Assembly (NCBI GenBank): GCA_002104905.1
Contig: MCFE01000404.1
Coordinates: 1 to 64,000, forward strand
Reading direction: 5' to 3'
Source: Basidiobolus meristosporus CBS 931.73
Lineage: Eukaryota > Basidiobolomycota > Basidiobolomycetes > Basidiobolales > Basidiobolaceae
DNA length: 64,000 nucleotides
Shown: one piece after another, positions 1 through 11,456 of the stretch
How the letters are laid out: each line of letters opens with the position of its first letter
How positions within the stretch are numbered: position 1 is the stretch's first letter
Notes under the pieces: model-generated
Databases searched by the model: none
What the model was told of the DNA's origin: nothing
Seen by the model: the letters and a program-made list of their open reading frames with translations, nothing else
Position numbers and translations under genes: made by a program

Positions 1-1108
1 ACTCAAGGCCAAGCAGAATGCTCTTGACCTGTTCCATGATCATTATTCTGGACTCAAAGAGGCAAATAGATTTTACGCCAGTATTGGTATGCTAAGAGAG
101 TATTTTCACAATAGTGAAACTACCAAAGGTGAAGAACAAGGGTGCCATGGCTAATAACCAGCCTCTTCCTTAAGCGCTTGTTGCCAGCAGGGCTGAAAGC
201 TCCAAACAAGTATCAAAGAGACCTCAGGTAGCTGGAGGAGGGCCAATAAGGGACAAGCACACGGACATGGATGCACTAGCACAGCTTTAATCAAGGAAAA
301 AGTGTAGTACTGCTCAAGAAGCACTCAGTCAAAGTAGCAGTCAAGGACCTAGCAGTGATAAAAGCCAGTGGCTTTCTAAGGAGTCTGTCACAACTATGGC
401 TGAGAGCTGAAGAAAAGCAGTAAAAAACATCAGGTTGCCAGGAGAGTGCCAGCAAAGGACAAGCAGGCCAAAACAGATGTGTCAGAGCAAACCTTTTCAA
501 GGAGAAAATGTAGTTTATTATTAGAAGCACTCAGACTAAGTAGCAGTGAAAGACCTGGCAGTGATAATGGAACAGGTAAAGGGAAAAATATCTACCCAAG
601 TCTGAGACAGGAAGGCATAAAAGAAACTGCAGCTCTTGCCAATTAAATCCATAAGCCCTGAATAGACTGTATCCCATCATAGCCAAAAATCACCAACAAG
701 AAAACAGCTGTTTACACAAGAGTTGGAAGCACAGGCAGTTGAGTTACACTCCAGTAAGGTAGATGAGTTTGCAGAGAAAGTCAATTTGTCTACCACAGCC
801 TCCATGTCCTCCATTGTTGACAGAGTGGAGATCCCACTAACAGAAAAGGCTACAGCATCAAGAACTCAAAAGACAATCACAATGCCTTCAGTGGAATTCA
901 AGACATTAATAGGCACACCAAGAGATTGTGTCACTTCTTCAAAAGCAGTGCTCAAGAAAATGCACCTGAATATTGCAATGATTCATTTCAGACACTGGTA
1001 GATGAGGTGCTAGTCCTTGCAGTGCCAGCTGAAGACCAAGATGCATGGAAACCAGTGCATGAACAGTGGCATAAAGCAGTTAAGATGATGACAGAGTCAT
1101 GGAAATAA
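1..1108 (+). pseudogene. Degenerate repeat-borne ORF, copy A (C-terminal part)
   Basis: Broken open frames at 446-646 and 723-1108 match, in the same order, frames at 3988-4592 (+) and 7765-7130 (-). The first 300 bases match 2340-2660, so the window opens inside a copy. The encoded text is rich in Ser, Gln and Lys. It contains a recurrent stretch with 'LHSSKVDEFAEKVNL' and ends near 'WHKAVKMMTESWK'. Stops and frameshifts split it in every copy, so it is a relic. I do not recognise the protein family. Repetition in both orientations next to transposase relics suggests a transposon accessory gene (inference). Confidence 0.55.
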
Positions 1109-1439
1109 AGTGTTACAGCAAAAATACTTATTGAGTGGTGGACTTTAATGGAGTTACTTGTTGAGTGTGGGGCTGGACTTAATGCTAGCTTAGGGTAAAG
1201 GGACTTGTTTAGGCCTGCACAAATGGCAATTGAGGTACAACTGAAGTTTCAATGGAAATAAATAATTTGAATATTTGAAAAGTAAGAGAAATAGATGAGT
1301 CAGGAAGTAAGGAGTGTGAGAATGCAACAATAGCCAGTCAATGTGCACACATTTAGGAGGTGATCAAGTATACAGAGTTAGAAAGTGAGCAAATTGGCAC
1401 AGAACCAAACAACAGCCACTAATCATTGTGGAGATGAAA

Positions 1440-1570
1440 GTTTTGACTAATTTTTGTGTGAAATCTGGGGTGCAATTGTTTTCCAATGGTCTCTGCACAG
1501 TGTCCTAACAGGATCAATACCTCTTAGTCACAGGACTTTAGATTTTTGACAGGCTTTTGACAGCTACATC
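1440..1570 (+). repeat. Recurrent terminal-like module
   Basis: This non-coding stretch carries 'ATGGTCTCTGCACAGTG'. It recurs at about 4980-5115 and 5520-5690 in the same orientation and at about 6620-6790 inverted. In the first two places it lies just upstream of the N-terminal end of the repeat ORF. It may be an element terminus, but I could not define terminal inverted repeats. Confidence 0.5.
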
Positions 1571-1599
1571 TCTATGATTTCTTATAGAACACTGCTGAC

Positions 1600-2713
1600 A
1601 GCAGCAGAAGAACAGCTACACAACAGCTTGCTTTGACATTCAGTGGAACAAGCAGGGCTACTTGCAAAACAGGCCATATGGACAGTGTGCCCACTGAAGG
1701 GAATAATGCAGACTCCTCAGTCCCTCAGCCAAGTAGGAATCTGAGAGCTGCTGTGGAGCTGCAAGCTGACCATTATGCTTGGGCAGATGCAGTTGTAGCA
1801 AATGCAGTATCTTCAGCTGAAGACCAGCATGTGGCCATCATAACATCATTACCCCCCATACTAGCAAGTGGGTTATCAGCTTGTACCAAAGGATTAATGA
1901 AGCAAATAGGTGCAGTGGCTGATAGGATCAATCCAAGGGCCCAGAGAAACCAGGAATTGTCCAAAAGCAGGAGTAGCAGATAAAAGGTGTCGAGCAGTCA
2001 ATTTCCCAGGTAGCAAAAGCAGTATCTTTGCTGCAAAGAAGGTGCTGAAGTAGCTCAATATCACAGCCAAGAATAGAGCCATTTCCCAGTGTCACAGAAG
2101 AGGAAAACTGTACTGTAGTTGAAGCACAACAGCAGTGCTCAAAGATAAAGCCCACAGACAAGCTTTTCACAGCATGGGAGGGAGACAATGTGGTGTTTAT
2201 ACCAAGACCTAAAAACCAAGAGACATTGAAGATCTGTGAAGCCAATGAGTGCAATAATGTAGAGTGGGCTCATATTCAAGAAGCTGTCAGAGGTCTAGCA
2301 AGCTATCACCTTAAGGCTGGCAAACCATGTGACCATCAGGAACTCAAGGCCAAGCAGAATGCTCTTACCTTATTCATGAGCATTATCTTGGATTCAAACA
2401 GGCAAAGAGATTTTAGGCCAGCATTGGTTTGCTAAGGAAGTATCTTAAGAATAGCAGAAACTACTATAGGCAGAAGAACAAGGTCCATGGCCAAACCCAG
2501 CAGCTTCCTTTAGAGCATGTTGCAAGCAGGGCTGAAAGCTCCAATCAAGCATCAAAGAGATGTCAGGTAGCTGGAAAAGTGTCAATGTGGGACAAGCAGG
2601 CAGACATGGATGCACAAGCACAACATTTATTAAGGAAAAAGCTTGGTACCACTAAAGAGGTCTTATGCTGTATTATCACTAGTTTGGGGCTTGTTCTACA
2701 ATGTAGAGGCTAA
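1600..2713 (+). pseudogene. Degenerate repeat-borne ORF (N-terminal and central part)
   Basis: Frames at 1633-1983, 2190-2435 and 2429-2713 are consecutive pieces of the same unidentified protein. The N-terminal 'MTFSGTSRAT' and 'MDSVPTEGNNADSS' segments are repeated at 5176-5391 (+) and, diverged, at 9000-8639 (-). The central segment contains 'HQELKAKQNALTLF', also found at positions 1-60 and near 8180-8210 (-). Frames change at least twice and the copy ends near 2713. No catalytic motif is visible. It is best regarded as a truncated transposon-associated pseudogene. Confidence 0.55.
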
Positions 2714-3850
2714 TCAGCAATATACAACAACTTCTAGTATGCAAATACTGAAATAGTTTATTGGGAGTTTGATATACCAATAGAAGATATAGCTTGCACT
2801 AATATCCTCAATATTAGGCTCAAAATATACTATAGGCAGTGTTTCTCACTACTACCGTAGTGTTCTGATCTTCTGTCCACTATTGGGCTTATTAGCTTTT
2901 GAAGTAGCTATTCCTTAATTGGTAGTGGCTTCCCTTTCTGAGAGAATATTTCCTTATATAGAAGTTTTGATCTTCTCCTTCAACCTAAAGGGGTATGTTG
3001 CAGAAGTCTCTCATTGGGACTTTAGACCTAAAGGGTCATCTAAAAGGGTGTCTTTAGACTAAAGGGGCTTGTTACAGTGGTCTCTAAAGTGGACTTCACA
3101 CTAAAGGGGTGCCTGTAGGGGCTTCTTCAGAAAAAAGGGACTTGTTAAAGGGGTCTCTAAAGTGGTCTCTACACTTAAGGGTGTCTAAAGGGGTTTCTTA
3201 GCAGGACTTATCCAACAGAAAAGTGGTAGTTTTCTTGTAGAACTTAGATTGGACTTTAGTGAGCTTTGCAGTCTCTTCAATAGTGTAGTACCAATCAAAG
3301 TCAGAATACTCAGCAGTGCAAGTGATGCAGGGGAAGTCTTATAACCTTTAAACTTGTAACTGCAGTGTGGAGATTCTGGAAAGAGAGCCTCTCCTTTATT
3401 TTACAGCTGGGGAAGTCATATATATGATAATTCTGAAGGATCAAAGCTTTTGGGCAAATGCTCAAGCAATACACATGATAGCAACCTAAAACTCTGCAGT
3501 ACCTGTGAGAATATCACTTGATTTAATTGGCTGGTTTGAGAGTTACATGCAATCAAAGTCACTATAGTAATCCTAGCAATAGAGGCCTTGTATATATGAT
3601 AATTGGGCTCTTTTGATCATAACTCCTTGAGTACTACTTCAAATAAGCTCTAATTTGAAAAATGTGTTGGCTACTGCATGTTCTGTATGACATAATACTC
3701 TTGGGTGGATTGCTCTCAGGGTCTGGAGCATTTGTCCTTCAAAGCTGGGAATTCTTGATCTCTCACATGTGTGCTACAATAGCAAAAAGCAAAATAAACA
3801 AATAGGTGCAACATTGGTTTTGAGATAATGTAGTAATGGAATACTTTCCA
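2714..3850. other. AT-rich stretch without genes
   Basis: No frame resembles a protein. The stretch separates two homologous direct-repeat blocks (about 320-1990 and 3860-5500). Its only structure is the degenerate tandem array described at 2985-3215. Confidence 0.5.
2985..3215 (+). repeat. Degenerate tandem array with CTAAAGGGG-like cores
   Basis: The core 'CTAAAGGG(G)' or 'TTAAAGGGG' recurs roughly every 15-40 bases, alternating with 'GTCTCTAAAGTGG'-like segments. Spacing is irregular, so this is an eroded minisatellite and not a clean satellite. No protein is encoded. Confidence 0.5.
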
Positions 3851-3861
3851 TTGCCACAAAA

Positions 3862-4645
3862 GCACTCAGTCAAAGTGGTAGTGAAGGATGTGGCAGCAAT
3901 CAAAACTAGCAACTTTCTAAGTAGCCTGTCACAACCACAGATGACAGCTCAAAACAAGCAGAAAAACAACATCAGGTTGCCAGAATAGTGCCAGCAAGGA
4001 ACAGGCAGGCCAAAACAGATGAATCAGAGCAGAATTTGTCAAGGAGAAAATGTAGTTCAATACAAGAAGCACCCAGGCAAAGTAGCAGTGAAAGATCTGG
4101 CAGTAATAAGGAAAAGGTAAAGGGAAAATGTCTACCCAAGTCTGAGACAGGGAAGCATGCAGAAAAAGGTGCAATTGTTGCCAATTAATGCGGCAAGCCT
4201 GGAACAGACTGAATCCTATCATAATCAAGAAGAGTCACCAACAAGGAAGCAGCCGTTTTCATAAGAGCTGGAAGCACAGGCAGTTCAGCTACACTCCAGC
4301 AAGGTGGATGAGTTTGCAGAGAAAGTCAATTTGCCTACCACAGCCTCCATATCCTCCATTGTCAACAGAGTGGAGATTTCACCAACAGAAAAGGCTAAAA
4401 TGTCAAGAACCCAAAAGACTATCACAATGTCTTCAGTGGAATTTTGTAACATTGATAGGCACACCAAGAGGTAAGAGCACTTCTTCAACAGCCATGCAAA
4501 AGAAAACGCACTTAAGTATTGCAAGGATTTATTGCAAAGACTGGCAGATGAAGTGCTATACTTTGCAGTGCCAGCTGAAGACCAGGGTGTGAGAACCAGT
4601 GGATGAGCAGTTGCATACAGCCATTGGGCTCCTGCTGAAGTCATG
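3862..4645 (+). pseudogene. Degenerate repeat-borne ORF, copy B (C-terminal part)
   Basis: Frames at 3988-4188 and in the following 450 bases repeat copy A with an offset of about 3.54 kb. They include the 'SRRKCS' and 'SSERSGSN' segments and the 'EFAEKVNL'-type segment in another frame. Both copies are followed by closely similar non-coding DNA. Stops and frameshifts differ between copies, so each decayed independently after duplication. Confidence 0.5.
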
Positions 4646-4979
4646 GAAATAGAGAGTTACAGCAGAGTATTTATTGACTGGTGGATTTTAATGGAGTTAC
4701 TTGTTGAGTGTGGGGTTGGGCTTAATGTTAGTGTAAGGTATAGAGACTTCTATAGGTCAGTACAATTGGCAATTGAGGTGCAACTGAAGTTTCAGCGTAA
4801 ACAAATAATTTGTATAAATGAGAAGTAAGAGAAACAGTTGAGTTGGGAAGTAAGGAGTGTGAAGATGCAACAATAGCCAGTCAATGTGCACACATTTAGG
4901 AGGTGATCAAGTATACAGAGTTAGAAAGTGAGCAAATTGGCACAGAACCAAACAACAGTCACTAATTATTGTGGTGATG

Positions 4980-5115
4980 AAAAATTTGACTAATTTTTGT
5001 GTGAAATCTGGGGTGCAATTGTTTTCCAATGGTCTCTGCACAGTGTCCTAACAGGATCAGTACCTCTTAGTCACGGGACTTTAGATTTTTGACAGGCTTT
5101 TGACAGCTGCATCAG
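4980..5115 (+). repeat. Recurrent terminal-like module, second copy
   Basis: It is nearly identical to 1440-1570, including the shared 'ATGGTCTCTGCACAGTG' core and the following 'CTCTTAGTCAC.GGACTTTAG'. It again sits directly upstream of the N-terminal repeat ORF, showing that the whole junction was duplicated. Confidence 0.5.
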
Positions 5116-5139
5116 TATGATTTCTTATAGAACACTGCT

Positions 5140-5507
5140 AACAGCAGCAGAAGTACAGCTACACAACAGCTTGCTTTGACATTCAGTGGAACAAGCAGGG
5201 CTACTTTCAAAAAAGGCCATATGGACAGTGTGCCCACTGAAGGGAATAATGCAGACTCCTCAGTCCCTCAGCCAAGTAGGAATCTGAGAACTGCTGTGGA
5301 GCTACAAGCTGACCATTATGCTTGGGCAGATGCAATTGTAGCAAATGCAGTACCTTCAGCTGAAGACCAGCAAGTGGCCATCATAACATGATTACCACCC
5401 ATACTAGCAAGTGGGTTATCAGCTTGTACCAAAGGATTAATGAAGCAATTAGGTGCAGTGGCTGATAGGATCAATGCAATGACCCAGAGAAACCAATCAA
5501 AAGCCAC
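5140..5507 (+). pseudogene. Degenerate repeat-borne ORF (N-terminal fragment)
   Basis: The open frame 5176-5391 is almost identical to 1633-1848, with the same 'MTFSGTSRAT' start, and is stopped by TGA at 5389. The homology continues past the stop to about 5507 and then ends abruptly at another copy of the terminal-like module. It is a truncated copy of the same unidentified gene. Confidence 0.5.
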
Positions 5508-5519
5508 TTATATATTGTT

Positions 5520-5690
5520 GAGTTGAAAAGTTTTGGCCAAGTTTTTTGTCAAATTTGGTGTGCAATTATTTTTTAATGGTCTCTGCACAGTGCCCTGATG
5601 GGATCATTATCTCCCAGTCACTGGACTTTAAATCTGTGAAAGCCTTTCAACGTGATCATCACAATAATTTCTCCTAATGGTGTCAAATTG
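5520..5690 (+). repeat. Recurrent terminal-like module, third copy
   Basis: This is a diverged copy containing 'AATGGTCTCTGCACAGTG'. It abuts the reverse-oriented Tnp2-like transposase fragment, and an inverted copy lies on the far side at about 6620-6790. The pair therefore brackets that fragment as inverted repeats. Confidence 0.45.
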
Positions 5691-6447
5691 TCATTGGTGA
5701 TCCACTTCAGGATAAATATTCCTACAATGTCAGCATACAACTCCCAATGCTTCCAATGTACTCTTTGTAGATATGACTTCAGAAGGGTGCTTGAATAAAT
5801 ACATATCCATTTTATCCAATCATTGAGTTTGTATTGCTGCATATGCATATGAATATTGATCTTAACTCATGAGGAGTACTTAGGTTAGCAGATGCTTTGT
5901 AATATCTTGCTGGTTCTTGCATATTCCTCACATATTTTGAAGGGCTTATTCAGCTTGAAATGCCCATGTACAACTTGGTGATTAGTATAGAGATACTGTT
6001 GATAAGCAAATGCATTGCTCCTAGTTGAACGCTCTTGCTCCAACAGATACCCACTATGTTAAGTATCACTGAATTCCAATTACTTTCATATTCTGTTCAA
6101 TGGCTTATAGCTTGCAATTTCTGTACATTCTCTCTGTGTGAAGATTATGTTCTAAGTGTTAGTGTATGCATAATAGTAATGTGTGCCCTGGTGTAAATCT
6201 CCTGGATCTCATGCATTTGGCAGCAATACCATCCATTGTGCCAAGAAAAGTCAGCCATCTTGCTGATGGTTGGGGTATCTCCAATGCAAATAATGATATG
6301 TGCTTTAATATGATGGCCATTTACTAGTATCCTGCTGGAAAGCATACAAATGTTGTCAAGCAATAGATCCAGGTAGCTGTCCAGATTGGACAGTGATATT
6401 GGCCTAGACACCAGTGAAACTTCTTTAGATTTTTGCTCTGATACCAA
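5618..6447 (-). pseudogene. Tnp2-like DNA transposase relic (partial)
   Basis: Two reverse-strand frames (6447-6145 and 5848-5618) match parts of the plus-strand relic at 10292-11061. The first carries the 'ICIGDTPTISKMADFSWHNG..CCQMHEI' block, which resembles the 'D.PA..K..GF.GHN..Y.C..C' segment of fungal Tnp2-type (CACTA/KDZ-like) transposases. The second carries the 'VHWKHWELYADIVGIF' segment. Stops and frameshifts separate them. The family call is from recognised motif layout only. Confidence 0.5.
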
Positions 6448-6619
6448 AGATAGGCAGCAGATTTAGGTTCATAACAGTCAGTGGCCAGCAGAATTTGTCA
6501 GTAGAATTTGCTGGCAGAGTACCTGTATAATGAGAATCCATCCAGTGCAAAGGCAAAGGCATGGTCATACATACCTTTAAAGTAGCCCTCACCTCTTAGT
6601 TGCTTATAATCCCTATGAA

Positions 6620-6790
6620 AAATTATTGTGATGATCCTATCAAAAGGCCATCACAGAATCTAAGTCCCATGACTAGGAGGTATTGATCCTATCAGGATAC
6701 CATGCAAAGACTGTCCAAAATAATTGCATTCTGGAGTTCACAAAAAACTTAGTCAAAATTTCTTATCACAAATACAAAAGAGGCACTTGA
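6620..6790 (-). repeat. Recurrent terminal-like module, inverted copy
   Basis: The reverse complement aligns with 4980-5115, sharing 'AGGATCAATACCTC.TAGTCA' and flanking words with many substitutions. It faces the copy at 5520-5690. Confidence 0.45.
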
Positions 6791-7079
6791 TTGGTTCTCT
6801 GCCAATTTTCTTTCTTTCTAATCCTGGACACTCTATCACCTCCTACATTTGTGGGCATTGATTGGCTATTGCCTCTTTTTCATACTCCTTACTTCCTGAC
6901 TTAATCATTGCTCTTACTCCTTATGCATACAAATAGATTTATTTCTTCTGAAACTTCAGTTGTACCTCAATTGCCCATTTTACTGCCTATACAAGTCCCT
7001 ATACCCTACACTAACATTAAGCCCAACCCCACACTCAACAAGTAACTCCATTAAAATCCACCACTCAATAAATACTCTG

Positions 7080-9000
7080 CTGTAACTCTCTGTTTCCATG
7101 ACTTCAGCAAGAACAAATGGCTTTATGCAACTGTTCACTTGCTGGTTCCTACAAATTGTGGTCTTCAGCCAGCACTGCTAGGTCCAGCACCTCATCTGCC
7201 AGTCTTTGCAATAAATCTTGCAATATTTAGGTGCATTTTCTTGAGCATTGCTCTTGAGGAAGTGCTGTAACCTCTTGGTGTGCCTACTAATGTCCCAAAA
7301 CACCACTGAAGGCATTGCAATAGACTTTCACATTGTCAACATTGTAGCCTGCCTGTCAGTGGGATTGCCACTCTGTCAACAATAGAGGATGTGGTGGCTG
7401 TGGTAGACAAGTTGACTTTCTCTGCAAACTCATCTACCTTGCTGGAGTATAACTCAACTGCCTGCGCTTCCAGCTCTTGTGAAAACAGCTGTTATCTTGT
7501 TGGTAGTTCTTCTTGACAGTGATGGGATTCAGTCTGTACCTGGCTTATGGTGTCAATTGGCAAAAACTGCAGCTTTTCTCTTAAACATCCCTGTGTCTGC
7601 CTTAGGTAAACATTTTCCCTTTACCTTTTCATTTATCACTGCCAGGTCTCTCACTGCTACTTTGTCTGAGTTCTTCTTGTATTGAACTATGTTCTCTGTG
7701 TGATAAATGCTACTCTGACATATCTGTTTTGGCCTGCTTGTCCCTTGCTGGCATTCTGCAGGCAACCTGATGCTTCTTTTTGGCTTGTTTCAAGCTCTCA
7801 GCTCATGCTGTGATGGGTTCCTGAGGTTGCCATTTGTTTTTATCACTGCCAGGCCCTTCACTGTTACGCTGACCTAGTGCTTCTTGAGTAGAACTATGCT
7901 TTTTCCTTGGAAATGTTGTACCAGTGCATCTGTGTCTGGTTGCTTTTCCCTTATTGGCACTTGTCTAGCTACCTGATGTCTCTTTGATGCTTGTTTGGGG
8001 CTTTTGGCCATGATTGTAACAAGCTCTTGAGGAATCTGCTGATTTTTATCCATTGTACCCTTGTTTTCCTGCCTTTTATAGTTTCTGCTATTCTTGAGAT
8101 ACTATCTTGGCATACCAATGCTGGCCCAAAAGCCATTTGCTTGCTTGAATCCAGGATAATGCTCTAGGAGCCAGTCAAGCACATTCTGCTTGGCCTTGAG
8201 TTCCTGATGGTCCCATGGTATACTGGCCTTAAGGTGCTGATGTGTTAGACTTCTAATAAACTCTAAAACATTAGCCCACTCTTCATCATTGCACTTAATG
8301 GCTTGACAGATCTTGATTATTATTTGATTTTTTAACTTTGGTATAAACGCTACATTTTCTCCCTCCCATGCTGTGATAGATTCTTCTGTGGGCTTTATCT
8401 TCAGGCAGTGTTACTGTGCTTCAAAGACTATACAGTGTTCCTCTACTGTTACATTGGGAAGTGGCTCAATTCTTGACTGAGAAGTTGATCTACTTGAGTT
8501 CCTTCTTTACAGCAAAGATACTGCTTTCTTGACCTGGGATATTGATTGCTCTACACCTTTTATCCACTCATCCCGCTTTTGGACTATTTCCTGATTTCTC
8601 TCAGCCATTGCATCTATTGTATCAACCATTGCACATAATTACCTCATTAATGCTTTGGTATGAGCTGATAACATACTTGCAAATACAGGTGATGGTGATG
8701 TTACAACAGCCAATTGCTGGTCTTCAGCTGAAAGTACTGCTTTTGCTATATTCGCATCTGCCTTAGCATTATGGTCAGCTTGCAGCTCCATAGAGATTCC
8801 TAATAGTCTACTTAACTGAGAGCCTGAGGGGTCTGCATTATCACCTTCAATGGGTACACTGTCCACTGGCCCTTTTTTGTTGTAGCCCTGCTTGTTGCAC
8901 TTAATGTCAAGGCAAGCTGTTGTCCAACTGTTCTTCTGCTGCTGTAAGCAGTGGGGCTTAGCCAGGAACCAGATAACTTTGCTTTATTTTTTGGCAGCAT
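7080..9000 (-). pseudogene. Degenerate repeat-borne ORF, inverted copy C (longest)
   Basis: Read on the reverse strand this is the most complete copy. The N-terminal segments at 9000-8639 ('LSATSRATTKKG', 'MDSVPIEGDNAD') are followed by the 'DHQELKAKQN' segment near 8200. Next come the 'NKGTMDKNQQIP' segment near 8050, the segment at 7765-7553, and a C-terminal end near 7100. The order equals the order pieced together from copies A and B, so a single gene of roughly 600 codons existed. It has many stops. No known domain is recognisable. Confidence 0.5.
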
Positions 9001-9222
9001 ATATATGGAAGTGCGTCAGACCAAAGAGGAAATGGTGTCACATATATGTGTCTATGTGGTGCCACAACTTTATTTATAATGCTAACTATGGCAGGTCATC
9101 ACGGAATCTTACATTCATGTAGGTGCAATGTCTCAAGTAAAAGACTGTCCTAAGCTCACATGACTATGAGCAAAAAAGTGGTATAATAGCATTGTGTTGC
9201 TAAGTGCCAAGTTGTTTGCCCT

Positions 9223-11456
9223 ATGGACAAAACTACTTTGATTCATTGCTGTAATAGAAGAGAGAAAAGACCATGTGGCTATTGTAGCAAGCCTCTTTGC
9301 TGTAAGGCATGCAGACAGCATAGGAAGCATTACAAGGATCAAGGCCATTGTTATGCCACACAAGTCATATCTGGCCATTCATCAGTCACTACTGTACCAA
9401 CAATATCTTGCTGGTCACTTGACACTTCTAGAGCAGCACCTAGCTGCACTTGTCTTCTTGCACAAACTGTGTCAGGTGAGTTTCTGACACTTTTAGGCTC
9501 ACCCCAGCCTTCTGAATATGGCACACAGAGTGATAGCTCTGAAGCAGCAGGCTCACTGATGGATTGGGAGCCTAGCTTTCTTGAACCATGGTACCCTGAA
9601 TGAGCCCAGCAAAATCCCATTATGCAACAAGACAAAACCTGTGAAAAAAAATGCCAGGGATACTTTATGGAGTCAAGTGACCCCAGTAATCCCTCTACTG
9701 GTGAATGATGTGATGTTGTGGCTAGAGAAGTGACATGTATCCACTAATATCAATAATGGCAGCTTTGAAGATTAACCACTACTTCTTGCCAAAATCATCC
9801 CTGGATGCAACTTACCATGTACATGATACAAATGTACAACCGTCATGCAGCTGGCAACATATGACCCAGACACTGTCCTGTCACCAACATGTGTTAACAG
9901 CTGCATGGCATTCACATCAAAAAATGCCACCATTGCATTGCATCCAATCTAACAGGAATCCACCACCATTGGGGGAGTATATTGTTCACATTCTGGATAT
10001 GTTCTGGTAATACCCTGTCTAAAGAAGCTCATGCAGTCCAACAATTATTGTGAAGCTATCAAGTACCACACTCAATACTAATCAAGCACACACATATCTG
10101 ATATATTTAATGGCAAACATTTCAAATAACTAAGAACCAAGGGCTACTTTGCAGGTATGTAAGATCAAGCCTCTGCCCTGGCTCTTGATGGATTCTCATT
10201 AAACAAGTACTCTGCCTGCAAATCCTGCTGGCCACTGATTTTCTTCAACCTGAATCTGCCAAATATCTTACAGTATCAGAGCAGAAATCTGATGGCAGTT
10301 TCATTGGTAGCTAGGTCTAAATCACTGCCCAACATGGAGAGCTATCTGTTTCCATTGCTGAATGAGTCTTGTATACTTTCCAGCAGGATAACAGTAAATG
10401 GCCATAATGACAAAGTGCATATTATTATCTGCGTTGGAGATACCCCAGCCATCAGTAAGATAGCCAGCTTTTCTGGGCACAATGAATGGTATTGCTGTCA
10501 AATGTGTGAGATCCAGGGGATGTACTCCATAATATGCACACATTATTGTTGCCCAAACACCAGCACTAAGAACATCATCTTCCCACAGAGAGAACATACA
10601 GAAGTCATCATACAATTGCAGCAAAGTTGGTAAGCTATAAGCCATTGGCTGCAATATGTAATCAATTGGAAACAAGAGATACTTAAGATAGAGGGTATCT
10701 GTTGGAGCAAAAGCTTTCCATTGGGATCAATGGATTTGCTTTTCAACAGTATCCCTATACTGATGACCAAGTTGTACATGGGCATTTCAGGCTAAATGAG
10801 CCCTTTGAGATGCTGGATAAATCTGAAAGAATTGGCAAGATATCACAGAGTATCCACCACCCTATGTACTTCCTATGGGCTGCAATCAACATTCATACAC
10901 ATAGGCAACAATACAAGTGCAAGGACTGGATGAACTGGATATATATTTATTCAAGTGGCCTTCTGATGCCATTTCTACCAAGAGTACATTGGAAGCATTG
11001 GGAGTCATATGTGGATACTGTAGGAATATTATCCAGAAGTGGATCACCAATGCAAACTTGATGCATCAACAGCTTTTGTGTAAGGAATTTGTCACAGGAT
11101 ATGAGTGGCAATACTACAAACATAAAGCTGAAGGCATAGATCTCTGCCACCACTGTATCTATTCTCTACTCCATCTTACTTGGTGTTTTGAGAATATTGG
11201 ACCTTGCTTCACCTTTTGGGAGCTTTCTATGGAGCAGATGTGTGGGGAGATTGGAAGACAAGTCAATTTGCAGGTACTACTATCTCCCAATCTCATCAAG
11301 AAGATTACCTTCAAGTCCATCATGGATGTGATGAGTTGGTATATGGAGGACAGCCAGGAAGAGTTGGAAAATACTGAGGACCTATGTGTACATGGAGACA
11401 CCTATGCCTATGGAATTAAGAAGATAAGAAGCCTCAATGCATGGGTAATCAGTTAG
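9223..11456 (+). pseudogene. Tnp2-like DNA transposase relic (most complete copy)
   Basis: The first frame, 9223-9603, starts with a Cys/His-rich block ('CGYCSKPLCCKACRQH') and ends with 'PQPSEYG' and 'LMDWEP'. Frame-shifted pieces follow. About 9890-9960 has 'LHGIHIKKCHHC'. 10292-10530 has 'IICVGDTPAISKIASFSGHN' and 'CCQMCEIQG'. 10702-11061 and 10917-11456 end in 'HCIYSLLHLTWCFENIGPCF' and 'MEQMCGEI'. The last block matches the conserved 'LLH....I...GPCW.FW.FPMER.CG' segment of fungal Tnp2-type transposases. At least three frame changes make it a pseudogene. Two other partial copies lie in this window. Confidence 0.55.
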
